From: Desulfacinum sp.
GTDB lineage: Bacteria > Desulfobacterota > Syntrophobacteria > Syntrophobacterales > DSM-9756
DNA: 64,000 nt
NCBI GenBank assembly: GCA_014359885.1
Contig: JACIYN010000016.1
Location: forward strand, 1 to 64,000
Direction: 5' to 3'
Below, piece by piece: positions 1 through 7,963 of the stretch. Every line of letters begins with the position of its first letter. Within the stretch, counting starts at the first letter, position 1. Below the pieces are notes generated by a model. That model was given only the letters and a program-made list of their open reading frames with translations. It was not told the origin of the DNA and made no database searches. Position numbers and translations under genes: made by a program.

Positions 1-185
1 ATCCTTGGGGGATAAGCTCTCTGCCCAATAGGACTGTATTGCTCTTCCACACTGGATGTGTCGAGCATCTGAAAAATATCATCAAAAACAAAACATGGGT
101 GATCCTTGGGCAGCAGGTCGAATATGTAAGTCGGAAAAAGTTGCCGTTGCCGGAACTGAATCGGATCAGTCTTGAATGGAATCAT
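1..185 (-). CDS. Transposase, IS1182-like, N-terminal part (cut by window edge)
   Basis: Reading from an ATG at 185 towards the left edge gives 61 residues beginning MIPFKTDPIQFRQRQLFPTY and containing DLLPKDHPCFVFDD and LDTSSVEEQYSPIGQRAYPP. This is the characteristic start of DDE transposases usually labelled IS1182 family. A good ribosome binding site (GGGGGAG) lies just upstream of the start on this strand. The catalytic DDE part lies outside the window. The stretch is clearly more AT-rich than the GC-rich neighbouring genes, as expected for an acquired insertion sequence. The family name is from recalled similarity, so the transposase call is safer than the exact family. Confidence 0.8.
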   Translation of the reverse strand, partial: MIPFKTDPIQFRQRQLFPTYIFDLLPKDHPCFVFDDIFQMLDTSSVEEQYSPIGQRAYPPR

Positions 186-324
186 AGTGCCGCTCCCCCA
201 AATGAGTCTAACGCTCATAGGAACAACATATCAGCGTGGCACTATACTGTCAAGTACAAATAGCGTATGCATATGAGATTAACATCTCATGTGTATCAAT
301 TCTCGGACAGGCTCCTAGGTACTT
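186..324. mobile_element. Outer end of the insertion sequence and flank
   Basis: AT-rich DNA between the transposase start and the first composite repeat. It contains an imperfect inverted repeat at 270-293 (CATATGAGAT, TAAC, ATCTCATGTG). At 300-319 lies a 20-base sequence that is repeated exactly at 527-546, where it forms the right end of a full composite element. The insertion sequence therefore probably sits in or beside another copy of that element, of which only this end remains in view. The exact IS terminus and any target duplication could not be fixed. Confidence 0.5.
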
Positions 325-546
325 AGGAGGCTGCCTGACAATAGCTTTCCGACTTACAAGGCCAAGGAATTTGGGTCCTCCTTGTAGCCGCGGGGCTTCA
401 GCCCCGCGGAAAGGGTCATCGTATCTCCATGAAGTGACAGGAAATACGCGATAGCCTATCCGATGGCCGTGGGTTCCTCCGCAGCCCTGAAGGGCTGCGC
501 TACGAGAAAAGAGGTCGTCCGCGGCGTTCTCGGACAGGCTCCTAGG
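325..546 (+). repeat. Composite GTAG-hairpin element, copy 1
   Basis: A full copy of the dispersed element. The left terminal repeat is AGGAGGCTGCCTGACAA. Hairpin A (GTAG followed by a CCGCGGGGCT/AGCCCCGCGG stem) is at 384-409. Hairpin B, on the other strand, is at 479-503 (GCAGCCC/GGGCTGC stem ending CTAC). The right terminal repeat is at 527-546. It lies immediately 3' of the minus-strand iron-sulfur gene, whose TAG stop at 551-553 is followed in frame by a second TAG formed by the repeat end. Confidence 0.8.
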
Positions 547-550
547 ACGA

Positions 551-1627
551 CTATCGCTGCAGGCCCGCCATGCGCTCCATGGCGATCATCTTGTAGGTCT
601 CCAAAGGATGGGCGGGCGGAATCCGCTTCTCCTCCTCCGACTTTTCCCGCAAGGCGATGGCTTCCTGCGGACAGGTGGGAACGCACACCCCGCAGCCGAT
701 GCACCTGGCCAGGTCCACTTGGGCCAGATCGTCTTCCATGGCGATGGCGTCCATCTGGCACCGGTCCACGCAGGTTTCGCAGCCGATGCACTCGTCGCGG
801 TTCACTTCCGCAAAGTAGTTGCTCATGACCACCTTGGCCGGTTCGGGGATGCGTTTCAGGTTCTTGAGGATCTGGCAGCAGCAGCCGCAGCAAAGGCAGA
901 TGTTCATGACCTTCTGGGCGTTGGAAGGCTGCAGCACCAGGGCGTGCTCCTCGGCCAGCTCCAGGATCTTCAGCGCCTCCTCCTTGCCGATGGGACGCCC
1001 CAGCCCGTTGTCCTCGTAATACTGGGCGCCGCCTCCGAAAACCAGGCACGTTTCCATGGGGCGGTCGCAGCCCTTGCCCACCATCTGGTGTTCCTTCCGA
1101 CAGATGCAGGGCGCCACCACGATCTTTTCCTGCTCTTCGATGAGTTTTCGGGCTTCCTCGTAGGGCATCACGTGCTGCTCCGGCGTGACCGACTTGGGAA
1201 GCGGGATGGTGCGAAGCTGCGGGGTCTTGAGCTGCAGGGCGTGCTGGAAAAAGGCCGGGATGTACTCGTTCATGAGCCGGATGAGCTCTTCATCCAGGGA
1301 GTTCACGTGGTACTCCCAGATGCCCACCAGGAACTGGGCGGCCATGTAGCGAACCTGATCGCCTTTGCGCAGCCGGAAGATGAGGCCCTTCTTGGCCATC
1401 TCCTCCAGCTTGGGAGCCAGCTCCTCCGGGGACACGCCCGCGCGCTCGGCCACCGCCTCCACCGGTTCGGGCTTCAGGGTGAGCCTGGTCGCCAGCTCGG
1501 CTTCCTCGGGGGTAAAAAGCTTTTCCAGGATCTTCATCTCCACGCCGGACGACGTCCGGGGAAACCCGGCGGGGAGCCGATCCAGATGGGTGGCCAACGC
1601 TTCGTAGACCTGCTTGTGATCCGTCAT
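551..1627 (-). CDS. Winged-helix / 4Fe-4S dicluster protein
   Basis: A protein of 358 residues; the start follows AAGGAGG at good spacing. Residues of about 1-95 look like a winged-helix domain (the SPEELAPKLEEMAKKGLIFR stretch). The middle is cysteine rich (CICRKE, then GCDRPMETC, then CLCCGCCCQ). The C-terminal third is a bacterial ferredoxin-type pair of clusters, CIGCETCVDRC and CIGCGVCVPTC. This suggests a cytoplasmic electron-transfer or redox-sensing protein binding two 4Fe-4S clusters, plus a further metal or cluster site in the middle. Similar proteins occur in sulfate reducers, but I know no assigned function. Transcription runs towards the composite repeat at 325-546. Confidence 0.75.
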   Translation of the reverse strand: MTDHKQVYEALATHLDRLPAGFPRTSSGVEMKILEKLFTPEEAELATRLTLKPEPVEAVAERAGVSPEELAPKLEEMAKKGLIFRLRKGDQVRYMAAQFLVGIWEYHVNSLDEELIRLMNEYIPAFFQHALQLKTPQLRTIPLPKSVTPEQHVMPYEEARKLIEEQEKIVVAPCICRKEHQMVGKGCDRPMETCLVFGGGAQYYEDNGLGRPIGKEEALKILELAEEHALVLQPSNAQKVMNICLCCGCCCQILKNLKRIPEPAKVVMSNYFAEVNRDECIGCETCVDRCQMDAIAMEDDLAQVDLARCIGCGVCVPTCPQEAIALREKSEEEKRIPPAHPLETYKMIAMERMAGLQR

Positions 1628-1792
1628 GGTGCCTCCTTGTGTTGAGCGGGGAACCTCGAGGGTCTGAAAGTCTCGCACGCACTTTACTTGCACGCAAGCA
1701 AATAGCCCTTCCCTCTTTTCCCTGTCAAGCTTTTTTGGTGCCCGGCGGGGGCGGCCATGGAGCCTTCCCAATAAACCCTGTGGACCCCTTCC

Positions 1793-1818
1793 GTAGGGGC
1801 GGGGTTTATCCCCGCCCG
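1793..1818 (+). repeat. GTAG hairpin, type E
   Basis: GTAG followed by GGGCGGGG, TTTAT, CCCCGCCC: a short perfect hairpin in the divergent gap between the iron-sulfur gene and mgtE. The same unit recurs at 7505, 14563, 17873 and 24190. Confidence 0.7.
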
Positions 1819-1904
1819 GCACGCCGATTGAAAAGGAAAGAGGCTTCTGTTAGAAAGATGCGTTGCTTTTTCTGCCATCCCCCGAAGGGCCTGAGGAGCG
1901 GATC

Positions 1905-3263
1905 ATGGATGCGAACAACCACGGAATGGAACCGTTGCGGGACGGCGTGCGGCGGGGGGACGAGCAGAGTCTTTTGCAGTCCTTGGAACACCTTCACCCG
2001 GCGGATGCGGCCGAGAAACTGGCGCAGCTCACGCCCCGGGAGGTGGCCCGGTACGTGGAAATCGTCGGGGCCGAGCGGGCCCTGGCGGTCTTCGAGTTCC
2101 TTCCCTTTGAGACTCAAAAGGAAACCCTGAGCTTTCTGGGGCGGGAAACGCTGCGGGAGCTCATCACACTCATGCGCCCGGACGAGCGGGCGGACCTGGT
2201 GGAGGAACTGGACGAGAACTTCCGGGAGCGGCTCCTGTCGCTGCTCATCCAGGCGGAGCGCCAAAACCTTCTGAAGCTTCTCACCTATCCCGAAGACAGC
2301 GCCGGCGCGTACATGACCACGGACTACGCGCTCCTGCGGGCCCACACCACCGTGCGCCAGGCCCTGGATGAGCTTCGGTTGCAGGCTCCCAAGAAGGAAA
2401 CCATCTACTACGCCTACGTGGTGGATGAACGCCGCCGGCTCATCGGCATCGTCTCCCTGCGGGATCTCATCATGGCCCGCCCGGACAGCCGGATCGACGA
2501 CATCATGTATCGGAACGTGATCTCCGTTCACGTGGATCAGGACATCGAAGAGGTGGCCCAGGAAATGGTCCACTACGACTTTCTGGCCATGCCGGTGGTG
2601 GACGGCGAGGGGCGGCTGGTGGGAATCATCACCTACGACGACATCTTCGACGTCATGACCGAGGAGGCCACGGAGGACATGTACCTCCTGGCCAACCTGG
2701 ACACCGACGACAAGGTGACCTCGCCCATCCCCCGGTCGGTAAAGCTCCGGGCCCCGTGGCTCCTGGTGAACCTGGGAACGGCGCTGGTGGCTTCCTACAC
2801 GGTGAGCCTCTTTTCGGAGACCATTTCCCGGTTCGTGGTGCTGGCGTCCCTCATGCCGCTGGTGGCCGGTCTGGGCGGAAACGCCGGCACCCAGTCGCTC
2901 ACGGTGGTGGTGCGAGCCCTCGCCCTGGGGGAGATCAAGACCAAGGGGACGTGGAAGGTGGTTTTCCGGCAGGCCGGCGTGGGATTGTGCAACGGTGCGC
3001 TCTGCGGTCTGGTGCTGGGGCTCATCACCTACTTGTGGCACCGCAACCCCTGGCTTTCGGCCATCATGTGGATGGCCATGATCTTCAACATGATCGTGGC
3101 GGGGGCTCTCGGGGCCCTGGTTCCCATCGCCTTGAGAAAACTCAAGCTGGATCCGGCCCTGGGATCCAGCATCTTCGTGACGGCGGCGACGGATACGGGC
3201 GGGTTCTTCTTTTTTCTGGGACTGGCCACGCTCTTTTTGCAGGAAATTGTCCTGCACGGCTGA
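1905..3263 (+). CDS. mgtE: Magnesium transporter MgtE
   Basis: 452 residues, the usual MgtE length. The start is the ATG behind GAGGAG. An N-terminal helical MgtE_N domain (about 20-120, with LLKLLTYPEDSAGAYMTTDY at its end) is followed by two CBS domains (about 125-250) that act as the cytosolic magnesium gate. A five-helix membrane part follows (about 270-452), with the signatures PLVAGLGGNAGTQS and ATDTGG that line the ion path. It imports magnesium, and cobalt in some species, through the inner membrane. Probably monocistronic, with selD downstream after about 100 bases carrying a small dispersed repeat. Confidence 0.95.
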   Translation: MDANNHGMEPLRDGVRRGDEQSLLQSLEHLHPADAAEKLAQLTPREVARYVEIVGAERALAVFEFLPFETQKETLSFLGRETLRELITLMRPDERADLVEELDENFRERLLSLLIQAERQNLLKLLTYPEDSAGAYMTTDYALLRAHTTVRQALDELRLQAPKKETIYYAYVVDERRRLIGIVSLRDLIMARPDSRIDDIMYRNVISVHVDQDIEEVAQEMVHYDFLAMPVVDGEGRLVGIITYDDIFDVMTEEATEDMYLLANLDTDDKVTSPIPRSVKLRAPWLLVNLGTALVASYTVSLFSETISRFVVLASLMPLVAGLGGNAGTQSLTVVVRALALGEIKTKGTWKVVFRQAGVGLCNGALCGLVLGLITYLWHRNPWLSAIMWMAMIFNMIVAGALGALVPIALRKLKLDPALGSSIFVTAATDTGGFFFFLGLATLFLQEIVLHG

Positions 3264-3280
3264 GAAGTCCTTGATAGGAA

Positions 3281-3313
3281 AGAGAACCGCGAATGAACGC
3301 AAATAAACGCCAA
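3281..3313 (+). repeat. Dispersed repeat F (GAACCGCGAATGAACGC)
   Basis: The unit GAACCGCGAATGAACGCAAA plus TAAACGCCAA has close copies at 4475-4508 (opposite strand), 14640-14672 and 53673-53702 (opposite strand). Two copies flank selD in opposite orientation. Confidence 0.7.
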
Positions 3314-3368
3314 TGGTTCGGCGGGGTGGTGCAAGGGAGACCGTGATCGTTAATCGGGAGGCTCCGGA

Positions 3369-4415
3369 ATGGCAACCGGCGAAGTGAAGCTGGCGGCTTC
3401 GGTTCGGGCGGCGGGCTGAGCGGCCAAGATCGGTCCGGGGGACCTGGACCAGGTCTTGCTCAGTCTCCCTGAGGAGACGGATCCCAACCTGCTGGTGGGG
3501 CGGGGCACGTCGGACGACGCCGGAGTGTACCGTGTGCGGGACGATCTGGCGCTCATTCAGACGGTGGACTTCCTCACGCCCATTGTGGACGATCCCTACC
3601 AGTTCGGTCGGATCGCGGCGGCCAACGCCCTGAGCGATGTCTATGCCATGGGCGGACGTCCCCTCACCGCCATGAACATCGTCTGTTTTCCCGTGGAAAA
3701 ATTCCCCATGGACGTGCTGAAAGACATTCTTCGCGGTGGTCTGGAAAAGATCCACGAGGCGGGGGCCGTGCTGGTGGGCGGCCACAGCGTGGACGACCTG
3801 GAACTCAAGTACGGCCTTGCGGTCACGGGGGTGGTCCATCCGGATCGGGTGATCACCAACGCGGGAGCCCGGCCGGGGGATGCACTCCTTCTCACCAAGC
3901 CCCTGGGCACCGGCGTGCTGGCCACCGCCGTCAAGGGCGGCCTGGCCGGAAAGGAGGCCGCCGCCTACGGCATGGAAGTCATGGCCACGCTCAACCGCGC
4001 GGCGGCGGAAGTGATGGGACGCTACGAAGTACACGCCGCCACGGACATCACGGGGTTCGGGCTCCTGGGCCACGCCCTGGAGATGGCGCGGGCGAGCCGG
4101 GTGGTGCTCCGGATCGAGAGCGCCGCTGTTCCCTTCCTGCCGGGAATCGTGGATTACGCGGCCATGGGCATGATTCCCGCCGGCACCTACAGCAATCGGC
4201 GGTTTTGCGAAAAGAGGGTGCAGGCGGATCCGTCCGTGGATGGGCTGGTCCTGGACCTTCTGGCCGACGCCCAGACGTCGGGAGGCCTCCTGATCGCCGT
4301 GGCGCCGGACCAGGCCGAGGCCTTGCTGGCCGACCTTCGTGAGGCCGGCGTGGATCAGGCGGCCGTGGTGGGCCGGGTGGAATCCCAGGGGGACGGCGCC
4401 ATTTTCGTAGTGTAG
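3369..4415 (+). CDS. selD: Selenophosphate synthase, itself a selenoprotein (UGA at codon 17)
   Basis: Makes selenophosphate from selenide and ATP for selenocysteine and selenouridine synthesis. The frame starts at an ATG at 3369 behind GGGAGG and reads [16 protein letters not shown], then an in-frame TGA at 3417-3419, then [13 protein letters not shown] and on to the stop at 4415. The TGA is codon 17, which is exactly the catalytic Cys17 of E. coli SelD, and the following Lys20 is kept. Total length is 348 residues, against 347 in E. coli. Downstream motifs such as [20 protein letters not shown] and DAQTSGGL are canonical. Conventional gene calling would wrongly start it at a TTG at 3456 and lose the active site. 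A SECIS-like hairpin follows the TGA. Confidence 0.93.
3417..3455 (+). promoter_or_regulatory. Candidate bacterial SECIS element in selD
   Basis: Directly after the UGA codon, GGTCC-GGG-GGACC (3432-3444) can form a stem-loop, and GACCTG-GAC-CAGGTC (3441-3455) is an alternative overlapping one. The first places its G-rich loop about 20 bases after UGA, the spacing expected for a bacterial SECIS read by SelB. Which fold forms is not decided here. Confidence 0.6.
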
Positions 4416-4474
4416 AAAGAAGTTTTTCCCAACGGCCAACTCCCCATGGGCCGCTCCCACAGCCCACTCCTTTC

Positions 4475-4508
4475 CATTTGTGTTTATTCGCGTTCATTGG
4501 CGGTTCTT
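4475..4508 (-). repeat. Dispersed repeat F, inverted copy
   Basis: The reverse complement of the unit at 3281-3313. It lies between the convergent ends of selD and glgA. Confidence 0.65.
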
Positions 4509-4514
4509 TCCGCA

Positions 4515-5975
4515 CTAATCCGCCGCCAATTCCCGGTAAAAATCCAGGTAGGCCCGGGCGGCCCGCGTCCAGCTGAAGTCCTGGGCCATGGCCCGCCTTT
4601 GCAGCTCCCGCCACTTTTCCCCGTCTTCGTAGAGGCGGAGAGCCGCCTGGAGGGCGGCCAGGAAATCTTCGGGCGTGTGGCGGTAGAACTTGAAGCCGGT
4701 ACCCGTTTGCGGATTTTGCTGGACATCGACCACGGAATCGTCCAGGCCTCCCACGGCGGCCACCAGGGGGATGGTCCCGTAGCGCAGACTGTACATCTGG
4801 TTGAGCCCGCACGGCTCGTACCGGGACGGCATGAGGAAGAGGTCGCCGCCGGCTTCCAGCCGGTGGGCCAGCGGTTCATCGAAGGCGAGCCGCACCCGCA
4901 CGCGGTCGGGATGCGCCCGTTCCGCTTCCCGCAAGGCCCGCTCCATCCCCGGATCCCCCGTCCCCAGAACGGCCAAGGAGAGGGGCAGTTCCATCATGCC
5001 GTCCAAGGCCTGCAGGAGGAGGTCCACGCCTTTTTGTTCCACCAGCCGGCTGATCACAACGCACAGGGCCCTGCCCGCCGCCGCGTCCGAAAATCCCAGC
5101 TCCCGCAAGAGCTGGCTTTTGCACTGGGCCTTTCCCGAAAGGTGTTCGGCGTCGAAGTGGGCCGGAAGGTGCGGGTCGGTTCGGGGATCCCAGGCGCTCG
5201 TGTCGATCCCGTTCAGGATCCCCCGAAGGTCCGCGCCCCGGTTCCGCAGCACCCCGTCCAGGCCGAATCCGTTTTCCGGCTGCTGAATTTCCCGACTGTA
5301 GCGGGGACTCACGGTGGTGAGACCGTGGCTGTAGACCAGGCCCGCCTTGAGAAAATTGACTTGGCCCCAAAATTCCATGCCGTCCACGGAGAAGGCTTCC
5401 CCGGGAAGCCCCGTCAGGCCGAAAAGGGAGGCGGGAAAGAGGCCCTGGTAGCCCAGGTTGTGGATGGTGAGAAGCGATCGGACGGAGGCAAAGGCCGGAT
5501 CGTGGCGCCAGTGGAAGTGAAGATATGCGGCGGCGGTGGCCGTCTGCCAGTCGTTCAGATGAAGGATGTGGGGCGTCCAATCCAGGTGGCGGCACAGGGG
5601 ATAGACGGCCCGGCTCAGCACGATAAAGCGCTCGGCGTTGTCTTCGTAGTCGCCCCGCACGGGATGGGCGTAAAGATGAGGGCGATGGAAGAATTCGTCC
5701 TTTTCCAGGAAATAGACGGTGGGCCCGTTGGCGGCCGCCCCCTTCCACAGGTGCACATGGTAGGTGTGCACCCCCACGGGAATGGGGATCCACTCCCGGA
5801 CGGGTTCCAGCGGCCCGGCGGCTTCTCGGGCGGAAGGGTAGAGCGGAAGCAGGAGCCGCACATCGCAGCCCAGGGCCGAGAGGGCCTTGGGGAGGGCCCC
5901 GGCCACGTCGGCCAGTCCCCCGGTCTTGGCGTAAGGGGTTGCTTCCGAGGCGCAAAAGAGCACTTTCAGGTCCAT
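4515..5975 (-). CDS. glgA: Glycogen (starch) synthase GlgA
   Basis: 486 residues, typical of bacterial GlgA (GT5 family). It elongates alpha-1,4-glucan from ADP-glucose in the cytoplasm. The ADP-glucose binding KTGGLADV is at residues 17-24. HLNDWQTA, the HNLGYQG region and the C-terminal SRYEPCGLNQMYSLRYG, holding the catalytic acidic loop, are all present. The ATG at 5975 was chosen because MDLKVLFCASEATPYAKTGG is the standard family start. It is transcribed divergently from the siroheme decarboxylase; no other glycogen gene is nearby. Confidence 0.95.
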   Translation of the reverse strand: MDLKVLFCASEATPYAKTGGLADVAGALPKALSALGCDVRLLLPLYPSAREAAGPLEPVREWIPIPVGVHTYHVHLWKGAAANGPTVYFLEKDEFFHRPHLYAHPVRGDYEDNAERFIVLSRAVYPLCRHLDWTPHILHLNDWQTATAAAYLHFHWRHDPAFASVRSLLTIHNLGYQGLFPASLFGLTGLPGEAFSVDGMEFWGQVNFLKAGLVYSHGLTTVSPRYSREIQQPENGFGLDGVLRNRGADLRGILNGIDTSAWDPRTDPHLPAHFDAEHLSGKAQCKSQLLRELGFSDAAAGRALCVVISRLVEQKGVDLLLQALDGMMELPLSLAVLGTGDPGMERALREAERAHPDRVRVRLAFDEPLAHRLEAGGDLFLMPSRYEPCGLNQMYSLRYGTIPLVAAVGGLDDSVVDVQQNPQTGTGFKFYRHTPEDFLAALQAALRLYEDGEKWRELQRRAMAQDFSWTRAARAYLDFYRELAAD

Positions 5976-6102
5976 GGGACGGCTCCATCGGCTTGCAAAG
6001 GGGCGTTTCTTTTGCGAATGGGGACGAAAGTGTTTATCATGGCCGGTGAATTCATAAAAGATCAAAGGCCGTGTAGGCTTGAAGGTGAGGAGAGATAAGA
6101 TC

Positions 6103-7086
6103 TTGGATGCCGTCGATCGACAGTTGCTGGATCAGATCCAGAGGGCGTTCCCCCTGGAGCCCCGACCCTTCGAGGTTTTGGGACATCGGGTGGGGGTCGG
6201 GGAAGCGGAAGTTCTCCAGAGAATCGAGCGGATGAAGAAGGACCGCCTGGTCCGGCAGATCAGTGCCATTTTCAACACGGGAGGCCTGGGATACCGGAGC
6301 AGCCTGGTGGCCATGGCCGTTGCGGAGGATGCCTTGGACGAGGCCGCCCGGGCGGTCAATGCCTATCCCGGCGTGAGCCACAACTACCTGCGGCCGGGGT
6401 CCTACAACATGTGGTTCACGGTGGCCGTTCCGCCGGGCGAGAGCCTGGAGAGGGTGGTGGCCGACCTGTCCGAGCGGGCCGGCGGCTGGCCGTCCATCCT
6501 TTTGCCTGCGATCAAGAAATACAAGCTGGCGGTGGTCCTGGACGTTCTGGACGAGGCGGAGGGCGAGACATCCGCGGCATCCGCCGCCCCCCAAGTGGAG
6601 GCCGAAAGGGGCTTCGAGCCGACGCCGGAAAACGTTCGGATCGTCCGCTGCATCCAGGAGGATCTCCCCCTGGAAGAGCGTCCCTTCCGCGTCTGGGGCC
6701 GGGAACTGGGCCTGGGGGAAGAGGAACTCCTGGCGCTCATCCACCGCTGGACCGAGCGCGGCTGGATCCGCCGCTTCGCCGCCGTCCTCAACCACCGGGA
6801 AGTGGGGTTCGGGGCCAACGGCATGGTGGTGTGGCGATGCGACCCCGATCGCATCGATTCCATGGGCCAGATCCTGGCCGGGTATCCGGAGGTGAGCCAC
6901 TGTTACCACCGCCCCGCCCATCCCCAATGGCCGTACAATCTGTACGCCATGATCCACGGGCGAACCGAGGAGGAGTGCCGGGCCATCGCCCAACGCCTGG
7001 CCCACGCCGTGGGGCTTTCCGACTATCAGATCCTTTTCAGTACCCGGGAATTCAAGAAGATTCGTCTGAAACTCTTTTGGGAATAA
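6103..7086 (+). CDS. ahbAB: Siroheme decarboxylase, AhbA-AhbB fusion
   Basis: Lrp/AsnC-fold protein of 327 residues with two tandem siroheme decarboxylase units. The first has FNTGGLGYRSSL, AYPGVSHNYLR and YNMWFTV; the second repeats these as LNHREVGFGANGM, GYPEVSHCYHRP and YNLYAMI. In Desulfovibrio, AhbA and AhbB are separate proteins that together turn siroheme into didecarboxysiroheme on the alternative haem pathway; here they are one chain joined by an acidic, alanine-rich linker near residue 160. The best start is a TTG at 6103, behind GGAGAG, giving the family-like MDAVDRQLLD; a TTG at 6079 is possible. Often misannotated as a transcription regulator. Confidence 0.88.
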   Translation: MDAVDRQLLDQIQRAFPLEPRPFEVLGHRVGVGEAEVLQRIERMKKDRLVRQISAIFNTGGLGYRSSLVAMAVAEDALDEAARAVNAYPGVSHNYLRPGSYNMWFTVAVPPGESLERVVADLSERAGGWPSILLPAIKKYKLAVVLDVLDEAEGETSAASAAPQVEAERGFEPTPENVRIVRCIQEDLPLEERPFRVWGRELGLGEEELLALIHRWTERGWIRRFAAVLNHREVGFGANGMVVWRCDPDRIDSMGQILAGYPEVSHCYHRPAHPQWPYNLYAMIHGRTEEECRAIAQRLAHAVGLSDYQILFSTREFKKIRLKLFWE

Positions 7087-7100
7087 GTCGAGGTTGTTTC

Positions 7101-7448
7101 ATGGACTACGACAAGGAAGAAGTCGAACGCCGAAAGCGGGCCATCTTCGATCAGATGTCCAAGCGGGGCCAGCAGCGGATCCTGCGCCTGGGATATGAAA
7201 ACTGGGATCCCTTCCAGGAACCCAAGGATCCCAGGCAGGAGATCAAAAGCTCCTCGGCCATCCGGGCGGGGATGATTCTGGCCCAGTTCTACGAAGAGCA
7301 GAAGGACGACGAGCGTTTCCGCCAGCACCACAAGGACCTGATGGACCTCTGTCGCGGGATTCTGCGCCGGGACACCAAGGCCCGGGCCATCGTGGCCTTC
7401 TGCCGGTGGTACGAAAGGCAGGAAAAGGACCTGTGGGGAGAAGGGTAG
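7101..7448 (+). CDS. Conserved protein of unknown function
   Basis: 115 residues, 14 bases after ahbAB and probably cotranscribed with it. The protein is hydrophilic and rich in Arg, Lys and Glu, with no signal peptide, membrane helix or cysteine pair. The most notable motif is GYENWDPFQEPKDP near residue 31. I recognise it only as a protein type seen in sulfate reducers, and no function can be given. Its position suggests a role near haem or siroheme metabolism, which is inference. Its TAG stop (7446-7448) coincides with the first bases of a composite-element terminal repeat. Confidence 0.7.
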   Translation: MDYDKEEVERRKRAIFDQMSKRGQQRILRLGYENWDPFQEPKDPRQEIKSSSAIRAGMILAQFYEEQKDDERFRQHHKDLMDLCRGILRRDTKARAIVAFCRWYERQEKDLWGEG

Positions 7449-7690
7449 GAGCTTGTCCTGAAGGGCTTTCCGAAGCAGGGCTGTTGGGAATTAGAAGAAC
7501 GAATGTAGGGGCGGGCTTTACGCCCGCCCGACGGCCATACGGTTACCCTGGGATTATCGGGCCTTGCGAGCCCTCCCACGGGAAGCCGGCACCTCGAGGA
7601 GCTCTTTCACTCTTGGAGAGCGGCGAGGTTCACCAGGATCGCTCGGATGAATCTTCCTGGCTTGGAGGGGCGGTTCGCGAACCGCCCCTA
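7446..7690. repeat. Repeat-filled intergenic region
   Basis: No gene is seen. It begins with an isolated terminal repeat (TAGGAGCTTGTCCTGAA, 7446-7462) that also supplies the stop codon of the preceding gene. It then holds a GTAG type E hairpin at 7505-7530 (GGGCGGGC, TTTAC, GCCCGCCC). A perfect 22-base palindrome lies at 7669-7690 (GGGGCGGTTCG/CGAACCGCCCC). Confidence 0.65.
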
Positions 7691-7910
7691 AGGAGCTTGT
7701 CTGAGAACGCCGCGGACGACCTCTTTTCCCGTAGCGCAGCCCTTTAGGGCTGCGGCGGAATCACCGGTCGTCGGATGGGCCATCGCTCATTTCCAGTCAT
7801 CTCATGGATTTACGATGACCCTTTCCGCGAGGCTGAAGCCCCGCGGCTACGAAAGAGAGGGGAACCTTTTCCGGCTGTTGACGAGAACCCGTTTTCGGAA
7901 GAACTCTAAG
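7691..7910 (-). repeat. Composite GTAG-hairpin element, copy 2 (reverse orientation)
   Basis: It starts AGGAGCTTGTCTGAGAAC. Hairpin B is at 7731-7755 (GTAGCGCAGCCC/GGGCTGCGG) and hairpin A at 7825-7850 on the other strand. It ends in a degraded terminal repeat near 7890-7910. It occupies the gap between the convergent 115-residue protein gene and the FKBP gene. Confidence 0.75.
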
Positions 7911-7963
7911 TGGATATGGAAGCTGAGATCTCCCAACGGCAGAGGGTGATCTCTGATACGCCC

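Noticed and set aside
1806-4460. Long open frame on the minus strand across mgtE and selD
   Set aside because: It is antisense to two strongly recognised genes, has no family-like sequence and reflects the absence of stops in GC-rich antisense frames.
6103-7086. Lrp/AsnC transcription regulator
   Set aside because: The tandem decarboxylase blocks and the siroheme context fit AhbA/AhbB, which share the Lrp fold but are enzymes.
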